A stretch of 64,000 nucleotides of DNA from Vitellaria paradoxa. Its lineage: Eukaryota > Streptophyta > Magnoliopsida > Ericales > Sapotaceae. The translations under genes were made by a program, and so were the position numbers. Shown piece by piece: positions 45,297-56,131 of the stretch; the first letter of the stretch is position 1; each line of letters starts with the position of its first letter. The stretch is taken from the NCBI GenBank assembly GCA_019916065.1, contig CM034237.1, positions 19,675,752-19,739,751 of the forward strand. The letters run 5' to 3'. Below the pieces are notes generated by a model, which saw only the letters and a program-made list of their open reading frames with translations, searched no databases and was not told where the DNA came from.

Positions 45297-47064
45297 TGAT
45301 TATGCTTGAAAACTGTAGTCATAAACCTTGATTTCATGCTAATACCAGTAATTTATGTTTTAATATATTTGTTTTATTTTAATTTTGTTTATTTATATTA
45401 CTTTGTTCATTTATACAAGTTTCAGTAAAAAATACACCAAAATACCTTGTTAGAACAGGATAGATACATTTTTGACATAGAAGGTATTTCAGAAATAAAA
45501 AGTAGTCTTCAGCAAAGTTGTAGTAGACATCTCAAGCTTTTCAGAAAGTTATTATGGGACAAAATTTGAGTTTTTTTGGGTCTTGAAAAATTGCTTGAAA
45601 ATCAAGGCTAGAACGCTAGACAAATCCGAATCATTGTATGATTTGGGGCATATCTTAAGTTTCAAGCGTCCAATTGAGGTGATTCAAAAAAAAATTCCAA
45701 AATAAAGTACACATTCTGAGCTAAGCCCAATTCCAAAAGAGTATCCATCTACGCCAAAATCAACTTGCAAAGTTGCACAATTTAAAATTTTTTGGATGGT
45801 TGAGCACGACACCTTGTCAGTATTTTGATCATAACTTTTCACTCACAACTCCAATTGATGCAATTCTTTTTCAGTTCGAAAGAAGACTCCAAAAGCAATA
45901 ACTTTTGTGTTGGAGATAAAGACTAAATCTGCAGTCTAAACACCTTATGGGCTATCCGGACAACAGCAACTACTACCATGCAAAAAAATTAGGTTTAGAT
46001 TTTAATTTTTTACCTATAAATATATTCTTTTGATACAGCAGTCGTACGCTTTTCTCTGTATTCTTTTTAGATTTAGTTTTTCATTAAGATAGGTTAGTCT
46101 ATAGACCTTTTATACTTTGTATTATTGATTCAAGTTCGTAAATATTTCAACACATTACAAATTCGTTCCGCATTTCACTAATGGATTTCATTTTCATTTT
46201 CGCTTTCTCTTTTTATTTGTTGTTTTATTATTTCATCCGTATTAGGTTAGATTTTTATTCTTGATTTAACCTAGTAATGATGGGTATATCACTATGATTG
46301 ATGAAATATGCATAGATCCATCCACGTAATGTGAGAACTTGCATGTATAAGTTTACAATTTTCAGATCTGTATTATTTATTTTCAAAAGCCTTCAAAAAC
46401 GAGTTTTCTTGAGCATATTTTTTATAATCACTGATAAGTGTTCTTGATTAAATGCTTATTCATATTTTTAAAATAAATAAATCGGATTTTGAACCAAAAA
46501 TAAAATATTATAATATCTTCTGATTTTCTAATCCTAAATGAGATTTGGAAACTATGTTTTAAAATCTAAAAGGTTTTCAAGAAGATACTTTTCAGTTTAT
46601 TTTTCTGTTACGTAAAACTTAAACTAAGATTAAAATCACATCGAGTCATGAAATAGTTCTCATGAAATAGTTGGTTCTCTCAGATTTGTAAGTTAGATCA
46701 AGATCATTAATTATCTTGAATGCATAGTTTTATTGTTTTCATTGTTTTAGTTTAGTTTAATTTTGAATCTTGTTTTTTTATTAATTAGAATAAAAGTAAT
46801 TTAATTTCTTGAATTTTAGTTTAGTTTAATTTTTGCAATTTACTTTATTTGTTTATTAGTTAGCTAATCAACACTTTTAAAACTCAAAACTAATTTTCTT
46901 TTCCTGTTTTTAAGAAAAGAAACTAGTAAATAGAAGAACTTAGAAAACCCTAATGTTTAATCTCAAAGTTCCCTGTGGGTATAATCTTAGACTAATCAGG
47001 TACAACTATATTGCATGCCCTTATACTTGGGGGTTTAATCAACTGTACATTTGCAAGATGGTCA
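45297..47064 (+). repeat. 5' LTR of element B
   Basis: TGATTATGCTTGAAAACTG at the start is a diverged form of the A/C start; the end ...GATGGTCA is followed by AGTTT and the primer site. About 1.77 kb. A TATA-like site (CTATAAATATATT) lies at about 46014-46026. Confidence 0.72.
46014..46026 (+). promoter_or_regulatory. candidate TATA box in LTR B
   Basis: CTATAAATATATT; the related 3' LTR has TTATAAATACATA near 50901. Confidence 0.5.
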
Positions 47065-47070
47065 AGTTTT

Positions 47071-47088
47071 TGGTGCCGTTGCAGAGAA
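47071..47088 (+). other. primer binding site of element B (degraded)
   Basis: TGGTGCCGTTGCAGAGAA, a mutated tRNA-Asp-type site at the same offset from the LTR as in A and C. Confidence 0.72.
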
Positions 47089-47159
47089 ATCTTTTGTTGT
47101 TTTGATTTAGTAGGGCAGTTTTAGGTTACTCTTCTGTTGTTTTCAAAAAAGAAAAATTT

Positions 47160-48805
47160 TTGAACAAGAATTATTTTCCCCATAGTTCTAGCTCATTAGA
47201 TAACATCCATCCACTCATTGGTTATTTAGGAAGTATTTATGAAATTGATTTTTGCTAGAAACCTTTTTCATACTACTTAAATTTCATGGGCTTGAACATG
47301 ACGACCCTAGGGCCCATTTAGAAAATTTTGAGTAAATTTGTATCTAGTGCACGATTGTGACCTAGATGACACTTTTAGGTATAATTTTTTTCCATTATCA
47401 TTATGCAGAGTGCCCAATGAGTGGTGTTGTACCATTACTCAAGACATTAATATTTGGGAAAAGTTACAAAATGAATTTATTACAACTTTTCTCCCAAATT
47501 TTCAAAACTCCAGCCGGCAGTTTTAAATTGAAAATTTTTCTTAAAATTATGGTGAAGAAATTTATCAATATTAGGAGAGGTTTATAAATATATTAAACTC
47601 TTGCACAGATTTTAATCTTGAGTTGTGGTACATCTTTATAAATTTCTATGATGGCTTACTTGTAGAGATGCGCCACACACTTGAGGAGTTGTCCGGAGGT
47701 AAGTTTCTTAACTTTACTTCGAAGTCGGTTTGGAACTTTCTTGAGGCACTCTACAAGCAAATTCAACATAAGAATGAAATTAAGTTAAAAGTCGACTCTA
47801 GTGCACATGAGACTTACACACATACTGACTCTACAATGGATGATACATTATTTAAGCCCACTGCATGTCCTTATGTCTAACCACTAATTGAAACTGAAAT
47901 TGTTGAATCTAAGGCCTTTTCATCTCCTACACAAGAAGATCCTAATTCAAAAACCTTAAACTTTGAGGGAGCGACTGCTCCGGTAATGGTTGGGATAGTG
48001 AAGGGAATGAGCCCTTTAACTCATTCCCACCAGACTCTAAATGCATGAGACTTCATCTATTAAGAGCCCAGAGGACATGCCAACCAACACCATCACTGAG
48101 CTTGAAGCTTATCCTACCCTGATAATCTAGGTGATCTCAGAAAGTCCTAATACTCATTCTAAGTGTTTTAATGCTATAGGTTCAAGGGAGCACACTATTG
48201 AGCCGGTCATTTCGGTTTCATCATTTTTTCCACACTACTCACTATGCCCTCTTCTGATATATTTTTTTCTATTAGGGCTAGTACACTTGATGACTTAATT
48301 GTTAAGACCCCTACATTTGAGTGGAGGTATGATTCTAATTATGGTTGGGTTCCTACTTTAGTCCCACAAGACAATCATGAGAGTGAATTTTCTATATCAT
48401 CCTTTGAGAATTTATCATCCTTTGAGAGTTCGATAGATAGGTTTGAGAGTGAGAGTGGTTCACACCTCTTCTCTTTTGCTCTAACCCCAATTAAGAATCC
48501 TACTGAGAGAACTGAACATATTTTGAGCAAGACTTACCACACATGTAGGGAAGTGGTGGAGACCAAAAAGGTAGTTTGCATTGACTTCATGGGTGTCGAG
48601 GCGATACTAGAATACACACAACATGCTCACACATGCATATAACCTTAGGCCATATTTGTGGTTCAAGGATCCCCACAAAGCTATGCATTCTCCAGTGTTC
48701 TTTACATTAGAAGCACACTCATTCTCGATACCTCCTAGACCCGAGGAGAATATTTTATTCCTAAAGCCATTTGGTGAGACTTTGGAGAGATTAGGAGTTG
48801 GATAG
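47160..48805 (+). pseudogene. gag-like and conserved unknown region of element B
   Basis: The gag part is traceable (LGSIYEIDFC, EMRHTLEELSGGKFLNFTSKS, WNFLEALYKQ) but is shredded by stops and shifts. The second region is better kept: SIRASTLDDLIVKTPTFEWRYDSNYGW, FESESGSHLFSFALTPIKN, YHTCREVVETKKVVCIDFMGVEAILE, then in another frame FTLEAHSFSIPPRP and ENILFLKPF...LERLGVG plus stop. One IDF-G-E motif only. No known domain in the second region. Confidence 0.72.
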
Positions 48806-50714
48806 TATATTTTTGCATTAACCCTTATATATTAGTAGATTAAATTTTATTTCTTTGTTTTGTGTTATCTTTTTATCTAGATTTAATTTTATTTTACTCT
48901 TATTTGTTTATTTTAATATTTCCTCTCGTAAAAGTTTTATTTTTCTTTTAGTATAGTTTAATTCAAAGGAGTAAAGTGCTCGAGGTAATATCTCAACTAT
49001 CTTTCTTTATTTAGTTTTGTACTTTAATTTTTGTACTTCATGGATATACTATCTATTGTTGAGAAATGCTAAAGACTAAGCTAGGGGTTGATATTGGTAT
49101 ACCTTAAGTGAAAAATAAATAAATAAATAAAATAGAGAGGATGTTGGATAACCCTTTCGTCATTACCTGTATATATAGTAGATTAGATTTTCCTTTATTT
49201 TTTGATTTCTTGTTAGTTTAGCTTTTCTTTTATTTTTATTTTTTCCTTTTAGTAAACTTTTTTCTTGTTTTATTTTTCTTTTATTTTTATCTTCTATTAA
49301 TTCTAACATTTTTCTTGTATAATGGATGCATGCTTTGTTTATTTTGTACTTTGTTCTTATTTGTGCTATTTGTGGCTATTGTTTCACGCTCATCATCATG
49401 CTCACTATTACACACTACAAACTTGCATATGCTTCATGATTCTGACATTGAGGACAATGTGAATATGTTGGGGGCTGGAGTGCACATAATGAATTGATTT
49501 GATATGCATAGAGCGAAAAAAGAAAATTCAAATCTTGGACAAGTTAAGGTTATATTGACTTAGCACAATTGGACCTTGCATGTGTCTCTAAATTGGTTTA
49601 ATGTTGGTACTACGCATAAAAATAATAAATGATTCACTTTCAATCTTGAATAAGGCACTTAATTCAAATTGAGTATAAAATTTTCTATTGCATTGAAAAC
49701 TTGTCACTTGAGACCATTGAATGAAAGTGTGTTAAGGATTTGAGTTGATGAGATTTGGTCATTCAAGTATGCCAAGACATAGGTGGAGACTTAGAACCCC
49801 ATATTCTATGAGCTTTTGAGCCTAATCTTTTGTTCTTGAGGGTTTTGTACATAATGTTTATATTATTTCTTTCATCTCGCTTTTCTTGAATAGCTTCATC
49901 ACATTACTTTGCTTTGGCATTAAATTCACAAGATACTATTTTTGACATCCATGTATGGATCAATGCCTCTAGCAAAATGTTATTAACCTGGAGAATGATG
50001 TTAGGCCATTTTTCTTACATTTGGAAGCTTGTGATGTTTCTTTGATTATATTACCCTTGGAGCATCTTTGAAGCCTTTGAAGAAAAAAATAATATATGAA
50101 GTTTCTTGTTTTACCCACATTTATAATCCTTTTAGCCTTAGATATATAGGTGAGCTAACCCTTGCATGTAATGGGATAGTAATTGTGCAGAAATTGTAAT
50201 AAGGTGTGTAAGGGAGAAGCTTGTACTTGAAAATTGTAGCGGAAAAAAAAAAGAAAAAATATGGACCATATTATTTCATGAGTTCATTATTATCAGTCCT
50301 ATGAAAAAGAAAAAAATGAAGAAAAAAATAAGAAAAGAAAAAAAAGAAAAAAATAAAACTTCAATGTTTTGGCATTCAAGGAGTTGAAAGGAGAAAAATT
50401 AGGAAGTATTTCATTGCACTATCATTATAATCCTTAGACATGCACTTTGACTTTTTTGATCTTTGTTTGTCTAACCAATACCTCATGGCTAAGCTACAAC
50501 CTAGTAAAGACCTAATGGACTTTAGATGAAAGACATTATAAAAGACATTATAAGAGAATTGATCTATTTTATATGGTTGATAGTAGTTTTCTTGTTTATG
50601 CATTAATACATTCCATCCATGAAGTTATGCAACACTCTGCATCTTAATTCTTTCAGTCATTTCTTAATTTGGGTTCATTGCACTTATTTGATATTGCATT
50701 CTTGTATGAACCAT
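48806..50714 (+). other. 3' region of element B
   Basis: Non-coding, with purine-rich tracts (50242-50265 and 50300-50358) in the same place as in A and C. A segment near 50440-50530 (ATGCACTTTGAC..., AAGCTACAACCTAGTAAAGACC) aligns with A at 22945-23030. Confidence 0.6.
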
Positions 50715-52532
50715 GAATTTTCACTCGCAACTCCAATTGATGCGATTCTTTTTTGGTTGGAAACAAGACTCAAAGGAATACAATTTTTATGTTGGAGCCA
50801 AAAATTGAATCTGCTATCTGGACACCTTGTTGGGCTATTAGAACAGCAGCAGCTGTTAATGCATGATAAAAACTAGATTTAGGGTTTCATTTCGTGCTTA
50901 TAAATACATATTTTGTGATGGTGGCCATAGGCTTTACTTTGTAATTTTTAGATTCAGTTTCTCATTAAAATAGTTTAGTTTAGAGAGTAGGCGTAGATAG
51001 TTTTCATTCATGTTTGGATCGAAACTTTGATTACACTGCAGTTTTTCAATACAAGTTGCTGTGTTTTCATCTATGGAGTTTGCTTTCCTATCTTTCTCTT
51101 TTATTTTCTGTTTTATTTATGTTTTTAGCATGCTAGTGTAGACTTATACTTGATTCAACTCATCAATGATGGGTGGATCCTTATTTGATGATTGAATGTA
51201 ATTGAATCCTCGTATGCAACGTAAAACTTGTATGCTAGGGTTCCTTTATCTAAATCTTCTTTTTCTTTCTTTTCAAAAGCTTTCGAAAACTTGTAACCTC
51301 AATCATGTTGAATCTCTAATGTTCCTTGAATAAAACTTTCTTCATATTTTTAAATAAATGAAAAGAGATTTGGACCAAAGATGAACTTATTGAATATCTT
51401 TCTAGTTTTCTTATCATAAACGTGATTCTAAAATTGTGCTTTGGAATAATTATTTTAACGATGACATCTTCCTATTTACTTTTCCTATATGTGAGTTGTA
51501 AACTGAGATAAAAAATGCATCCGATTAGAGAATAAGGAATCCACCCAAATTTAAAGGTTAGATCAAGATCTTTAATTATCTTGAATGCATAGAATAGAAG
51601 TAATTTAAGCTCTTGAATTTTAGTTTAGTTTAATTTTTTGCAATTTACTTTATTTGGTTATTACTTAATCAAAATTTTTCAAAACGCAAATCCAATTTTT
51701 TATTTGCTGTTTTATTATTTCATCCATGCTAGGTTAGATATTTATGCTTGATTTAACCTAGTAATGATGGGTAAATCACTATGATTAATGAGATGTGTAT
51801 AGATTCATGCACGTAACGTGAAAACTTGCATGTATAGGATTACAATTTTCTGATATGTATTATTTATTTTCAAAAGCCATCAAAAATAAGTTTTCTTGAT
51901 CATATTTTCCGTAATTACTGATAAGAGTTATTGATTATTTTTTTATATTTTTAAAATAAATAAATCAGATTTGAACCAAAATAAAATATTATAATATCTT
52001 CTAATTTTCTAATCCTAAACGAGAATTAAAAACTGTGTTTTAGAATTTAAAAGTTTTCAAGGGGATACTTTTTGGTTTATTTTTCTGTTACGTGAAACTT
52101 AAACTGAAATTAAAATCACATCAAATTATGAAATAGTTGATCCACTCAGATTTGTAGGTTAGATCAAGATCTTTAATTATCTTAAATATATAATTTTATT
52201 GCTTTTATTGTTTTAGTTTAGTTTAATTTTAAATCTTGTTTTCTCTATTAATTAGAATAGAAGTAATTTAATTTCTTGAATTTTAGTTTAGTTTTAATTT
52301 TTGAAATTAACTTTATTTGTTTATTAGTTAGTTAATCTCCACTTTCAAAGCTCAAAACTAATTTTCTTTTCCCGTTTTTACAAAAAGAAACCAGTAGATA
52401 GAAGAACTTAGAAAACCCTAGTGTTCAATCTCAAAGTTCTATATGGATACAATCCTGGACTCACAATGTAAAACTATACAGCACGCCCTTATACTGAAGA
52501 GTTTATTTAGCTGCACATTTATGAGGTGGTCA
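50715..52532 (+). repeat. rearranged 3' LTR of element B
   Basis: Begins abruptly inside LTR sequence (ACTCGCAACTCCAATTGATG corresponds to 45842 of the 5' LTR), so roughly the first 545 bp are missing. Around 51690 the sequence returns to an earlier LTR point (GTTTTATTATTTCATCCATGC), so a segment occurs twice, at about 51100-51665 and again at 51697-52300. Ends ...GGTGGTCA. Confidence 0.65.
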
Positions 52533-52799
52533 TAGAGTGTTGAAATGGCTTGATATACATTGTTGAGCTTATTTCTTGATAGTTTAAACTTTTAGGACAA
52601 TTGGTGACTTGACTGCCAATAATTGAAATTAAAAATTTTCCCTTAACAAATAATTAAACAAGTAAACATAAATAAAATAATCTCATATTATGAAAAATTA
52701 AAGAAATTGAACACAATATATTGAAGAAAATATTTAATGAGTAAGGAAAAAATTCTTTAAGTCACGAAGATTAAAAAACTCAACTAATATATGTAATTT

Positions 52800-53075
52800 G
52801 GTTACAATAAGAACTGCATTACTAAGCATACACAGACCAACAGCGTAGAAGATTAAGAGAAATTCTTCCATATTTTATTGAATACCATCAACCAAATATA
52901 TACAGCCAAGATACAACAAATTATCTAGTCACACGCCTAAATATAAGGAACAAAATTACAAAGTTTGAATATAAGAACCTATATCTAGTTTGTTACAACA
53001 AATGAAGAGAAGAACGGGTCACTTAAAGTATATCTGCAGCATATCTGTAGCACATATGTTATTATACCCCCTCAA
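52800..53075 (-). repeat. probable copia 3' LTR
   Basis: On the minus strand it follows a polypurine-type TTGAGGGGG (about 53071-53079, plus CCCCCTCAA). Contains GCTGTATATATTTGG (TATA-like) and CAATAAAATATGG (poly-A-signal-like). The outer limit is not fixed. Confidence 0.5.
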
Positions 53076-54362
53076 GATGGAGCTTAGGAAGAGAGGCCAA
53101 TCTTGTCCTTGAGGAGAAGAAAACTAGTTTTGGGAAGTAGTTTTGTTAAAACATCAGCAAGTTGATCTGTAAAAGAAATATATGCAACCCAAAGAAGACC
53201 ACTTTGGACTTGATCACTAATGAAATGAAAATCGATAGCCACATGTTTCATTTGGGAATGGAAAACTGGATTAGAGCAAAGTCAAATAGCCCCAACATTA
53301 TCACAATAAACAACAGAATTTGTAAGAAAATGTATATGCAGGTCACATAACAAAAAACAAATCCAATTAATCACAGTTATTGTTGTAGTAACTGATTGTT
53401 ATTCAGCTTCGATGGAGGAATAGGCTATGGTTTGTTGCTTCTTTGAGCTCCAAGAAATAGCATTTCTTCCAAAATAAACAAGCTAGGCACTAGTGCAGGA
53501 AAAATCATCTAGATTGCCAGCCCAATCAACATTGGAAAAGGCATGTAAGGATAAAGGAGAGTCCTTAAAAAGCTGAAGACCATTATTTATAGTGCCACAA
53601 AGATAATGAAGTAACTGCTTAATGAGTACCCACTGCTAAGTAGTAGGCCGATACAAAAATTAGGAAAGTTTATTAACTGCAAAGGCAATATTTGGATGAG
53701 TAAGGAAGAGATATTGAAGACTCCCAAGTACTCTCTGAAACTCAGTAGGATCCGAAAGAACAGTCCCATATTGTAATGTAAAAGAAGAGGAATTGCCACT
53801 GGTTTAGCAGCAAACATATGAGTTCTTTTAAGAATATCCAACAGATAACAGCACTGGGGGAGCAAAACACCATGGCTATTCAGGACAACCTCCACACCAA
53901 GAAAATATGACAACAAACCAAGATCTTTTAAAGAGAAATGGTCAGCCAACAGAGCAACAAACCATTCCACCAAAAAATCATTATCCCTTATTATAATTAG
54001 GTCATCAACGTAAATAAGTAGATAGAGTAGGTGTCCAATTGAGTTAAGAACAAAAAGTGAAGTATCAACCTAAGAGCTCTTAAACCCAGAGTTAAGAAGA
54101 AAATTGCAAAGTTCTTGATACTAGGCTCACGAAGCTTGCTTGAGTCTATAGATGGCTTTTGTGAGTTTACAAACATGAAATGGATGATCTTGATCAATAA
54201 AACCATGAGATTAAGCCATGTATATCGTCTTAGAGAGGTATCCTTGTAAGAATGCATTATTAATATCAAGTTGACGAAAAGACTATCCTCCACTCACAAC
54301 GAGACTTAGAACAAGTCAAATGGTAGGAGGTTTAACTACAAGATTGAAAGTATCGTGATAAT
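53076..54362 (-). pseudogene. Ty1/copia reverse transcriptase and RNase H, broken (part 1)
   Basis: Minus strand, from 54362 downwards: VDYHDTFNLVVKPPTIRLVL, RQLDINNAFLQG (motif A region), CKLTKAIYRLKQ, LIYVDDLIII (catalytic YVDD, near 54000), HFSLKDLGLLSYFLGVEV, VLGSLQYL, then RNase H parts (SWSSKKQQTIA..SS.EAE, VVYCDN, HVAIDFHF, DQLADVLTK). Several stops and shifts. The upstream part lies at 63260-63735 beyond element C, which sits inside the codons for KGFHQ-PGV-DYHD. Confidence 0.87.
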
Positions 54363-54367
54363 CCACT
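54363..54367. repeat. target-site duplication CCACT, left of element C
   Basis: Matches 63255-63259. Removing C and one copy restores a continuous copia RT reading at this point. Confidence 0.93.
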
Positions 54368-55879
54368 TGATTACACTTGAAAAGTGTTATTACAAACTCC
54401 CTAACTAAACACTTATTCATGCATTTAAATAATTAAAGTTGAACTTTTAGTGTTATCATATTACTTATACTTTTATTGTTTTATTTGCAGGGAAAAGGGC
54501 AAGGATGTCGAAGTTTATAGCTATGGAGAGGGCCTATAAGACGAAGAAAAAGTCATGCTTCAAACCTTGCCTTGGATAAGCAAGACTAGCCTAAAGACCT
54601 TTTATAAAGAAGGAAAAGAAGCAACACAAAAGATACTTGGGGGTCGGGACCCCCAATCCTAATGGTCAGGACCACAGTAAGCTAAAAATGAGAAAAGACC
54701 ATTCTGTGGTCCCGACCCCCTCTTCAAACGGTCGGGACTCCCGTGTATCCAGAAACCTAATTCTGAAACACGCCTATTAGGGTTTCAGGCAACAATATAA
54801 AGAACCTAATGCACGGCCGCAGAAGAAATAGCTTTTACATTATTTTTTGAGATACTTAGAGAGATTAGATTAGTTTTAGATTAAGTTAGAGAGTATTTTT
54901 ACATGATTGAAGATTGTTAATGGAGGCGTTTGGAGCACTTTCCTTCCTTATTGCTGTGATGTTGAATAGTTTTCTTTCCGAACGATTTCAGCTGTAAGTT
55001 CTATTTCGTTATGTTCTTTAGTAGCATGTTTTGTTTCTTTCAGAGAATAGATCAATTGGTTGAGTGCTTATTGATTGTTTTCATTTTGTTTAAAATGGTT
55101 ATAGCGTAAACCCTAGTTCTTGATTCAACGAATCAAGAATGGGTAGTTCACGAAAAACCTTGGGATGTTTACAGACCCTTCGCATAGGTTGTGAGAGTTC
55201 ATGCGTAAGGATTTACCATGTTAAAATCTATTTTTAACTTGTTTCGAAAATATTTGAAACCGAAAATCTTTAACCACACTCATTTGAAGTCACTGGTATG
55301 GGTTTTCGAATATAACCGTTGACATACTTTCGAACAAGATTAAAAATAGGATTTGAGTTCACTTCTAGTTTTGTTTATTTGAAAAACCTTCGAAAACAAA
55401 GGTCTTTAACCATATTCGCTTGAGATCACTAGTACTGACCTTTGATTAAAATATTCTTAACACTTTTTGAATTAAACCCCAATCTAGATTGGAATAAAAA
55501 CATCCCAAGGCAAAGTAGTGAACTACCCGGACTTGAAAGTTGGATCAAGAACCTCTTTAGTATTGTACTTGTTATTTAATTTAATTTCTGAGTTGATTTA
55601 TTCACTTTAAAATTTATAGTAGATGGTTTGTTTGCACTTTAAAATTAAATTGAATTTCTTTAATTAATATTTAATTCATTTAGAACCTAAAACAAAAGTT
55701 TGAGTTACTGAAAAATTAGTTTAAATTAATTTAGGTTCACCTACTAACTAAGACAACAAGTCTACAGCTTTTAACAAAGCCCTCCCAGTGGATTCGACCT
55801 CGAACTCATCAAGTTTGAAACTACGACTGCCCTCTTGCACTTGAGAGGTAGAACCCGAAACACTTTTTAGGGTCGGTCA
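54368..55879 (+). repeat. 5' LTR of element C
   Basis: TGATTACACTTG...GGGTCGGTCA, 1512 bp. Contains GGTCGGGACC-type inverted modules (54645-54740), a TATA box, and the segment GTGGATTCGACCTCGAACTC near the 3' end. Confidence 0.95.
54796..54803 (+). promoter_or_regulatory. TATA box of LTR C
   Basis: TATAAAGA, 430 bp into the LTR and just after the GGGACC modules. The 3' LTR has TATAAAGA at 62171 and solo LTR D TATAAGGA at 59987, each followed by CACGGCC. Confidence 0.7.
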
Positions 55880-55885
55880 AGTTTT

Positions 55886-55903
55886 TGGCGCCGTTGCCGG
55901 GGA
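55886..55903 (+). other. primer binding site, tRNA-Asp
   Basis: TGGCGCCGTTGCCGGGGA, a perfect 18-nt complement of the plant tRNA-Asp 3' end, the primer used by Athila-type elements. Confidence 0.92.
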
Positions 55904-56131
55904 GGGCAACTAAGCGCTAGACTTGGGAGTTAAGAGAAGTTCACTTGAGAAATTAGGTGAATTGTTCTTTTCCTCCATCTCTTTATTAGTAGTTTTCTTT
56001 CTTTTGCATTATAACATATTCATTTGCATATCATCTAATCTAGCTTGCATGTTAATTAATTTAGGTTGCATTTTAGTATAATTTTTTTCTTTCATTTTGT
56101 TTTCATTTTTTTTTTTTTTTGCTTTCTTGTC

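Larger units (their letters stand above)
45297..52532 (+). mobile_element. Athila-like LTR retrotransposon B, degraded
   Basis: Same layout as A and C: 5' LTR 45297-47064, primer site 47071-47088, decayed gag and second region 47160-48805, long 3' region, rearranged 3' LTR to 52532. No pol. Flanks AGGAG and TAGAG do not match convincingly, so either the duplication has mutated or the element was rearranged. The most eroded of the three copies. Confidence 0.78.

Noticed and set aside
55886..55903. tRNA gene fragment
   Set aside because: Only the 18-nt complement of a tRNA 3' end is present, at the position expected for a primer site; no cloverleaf.
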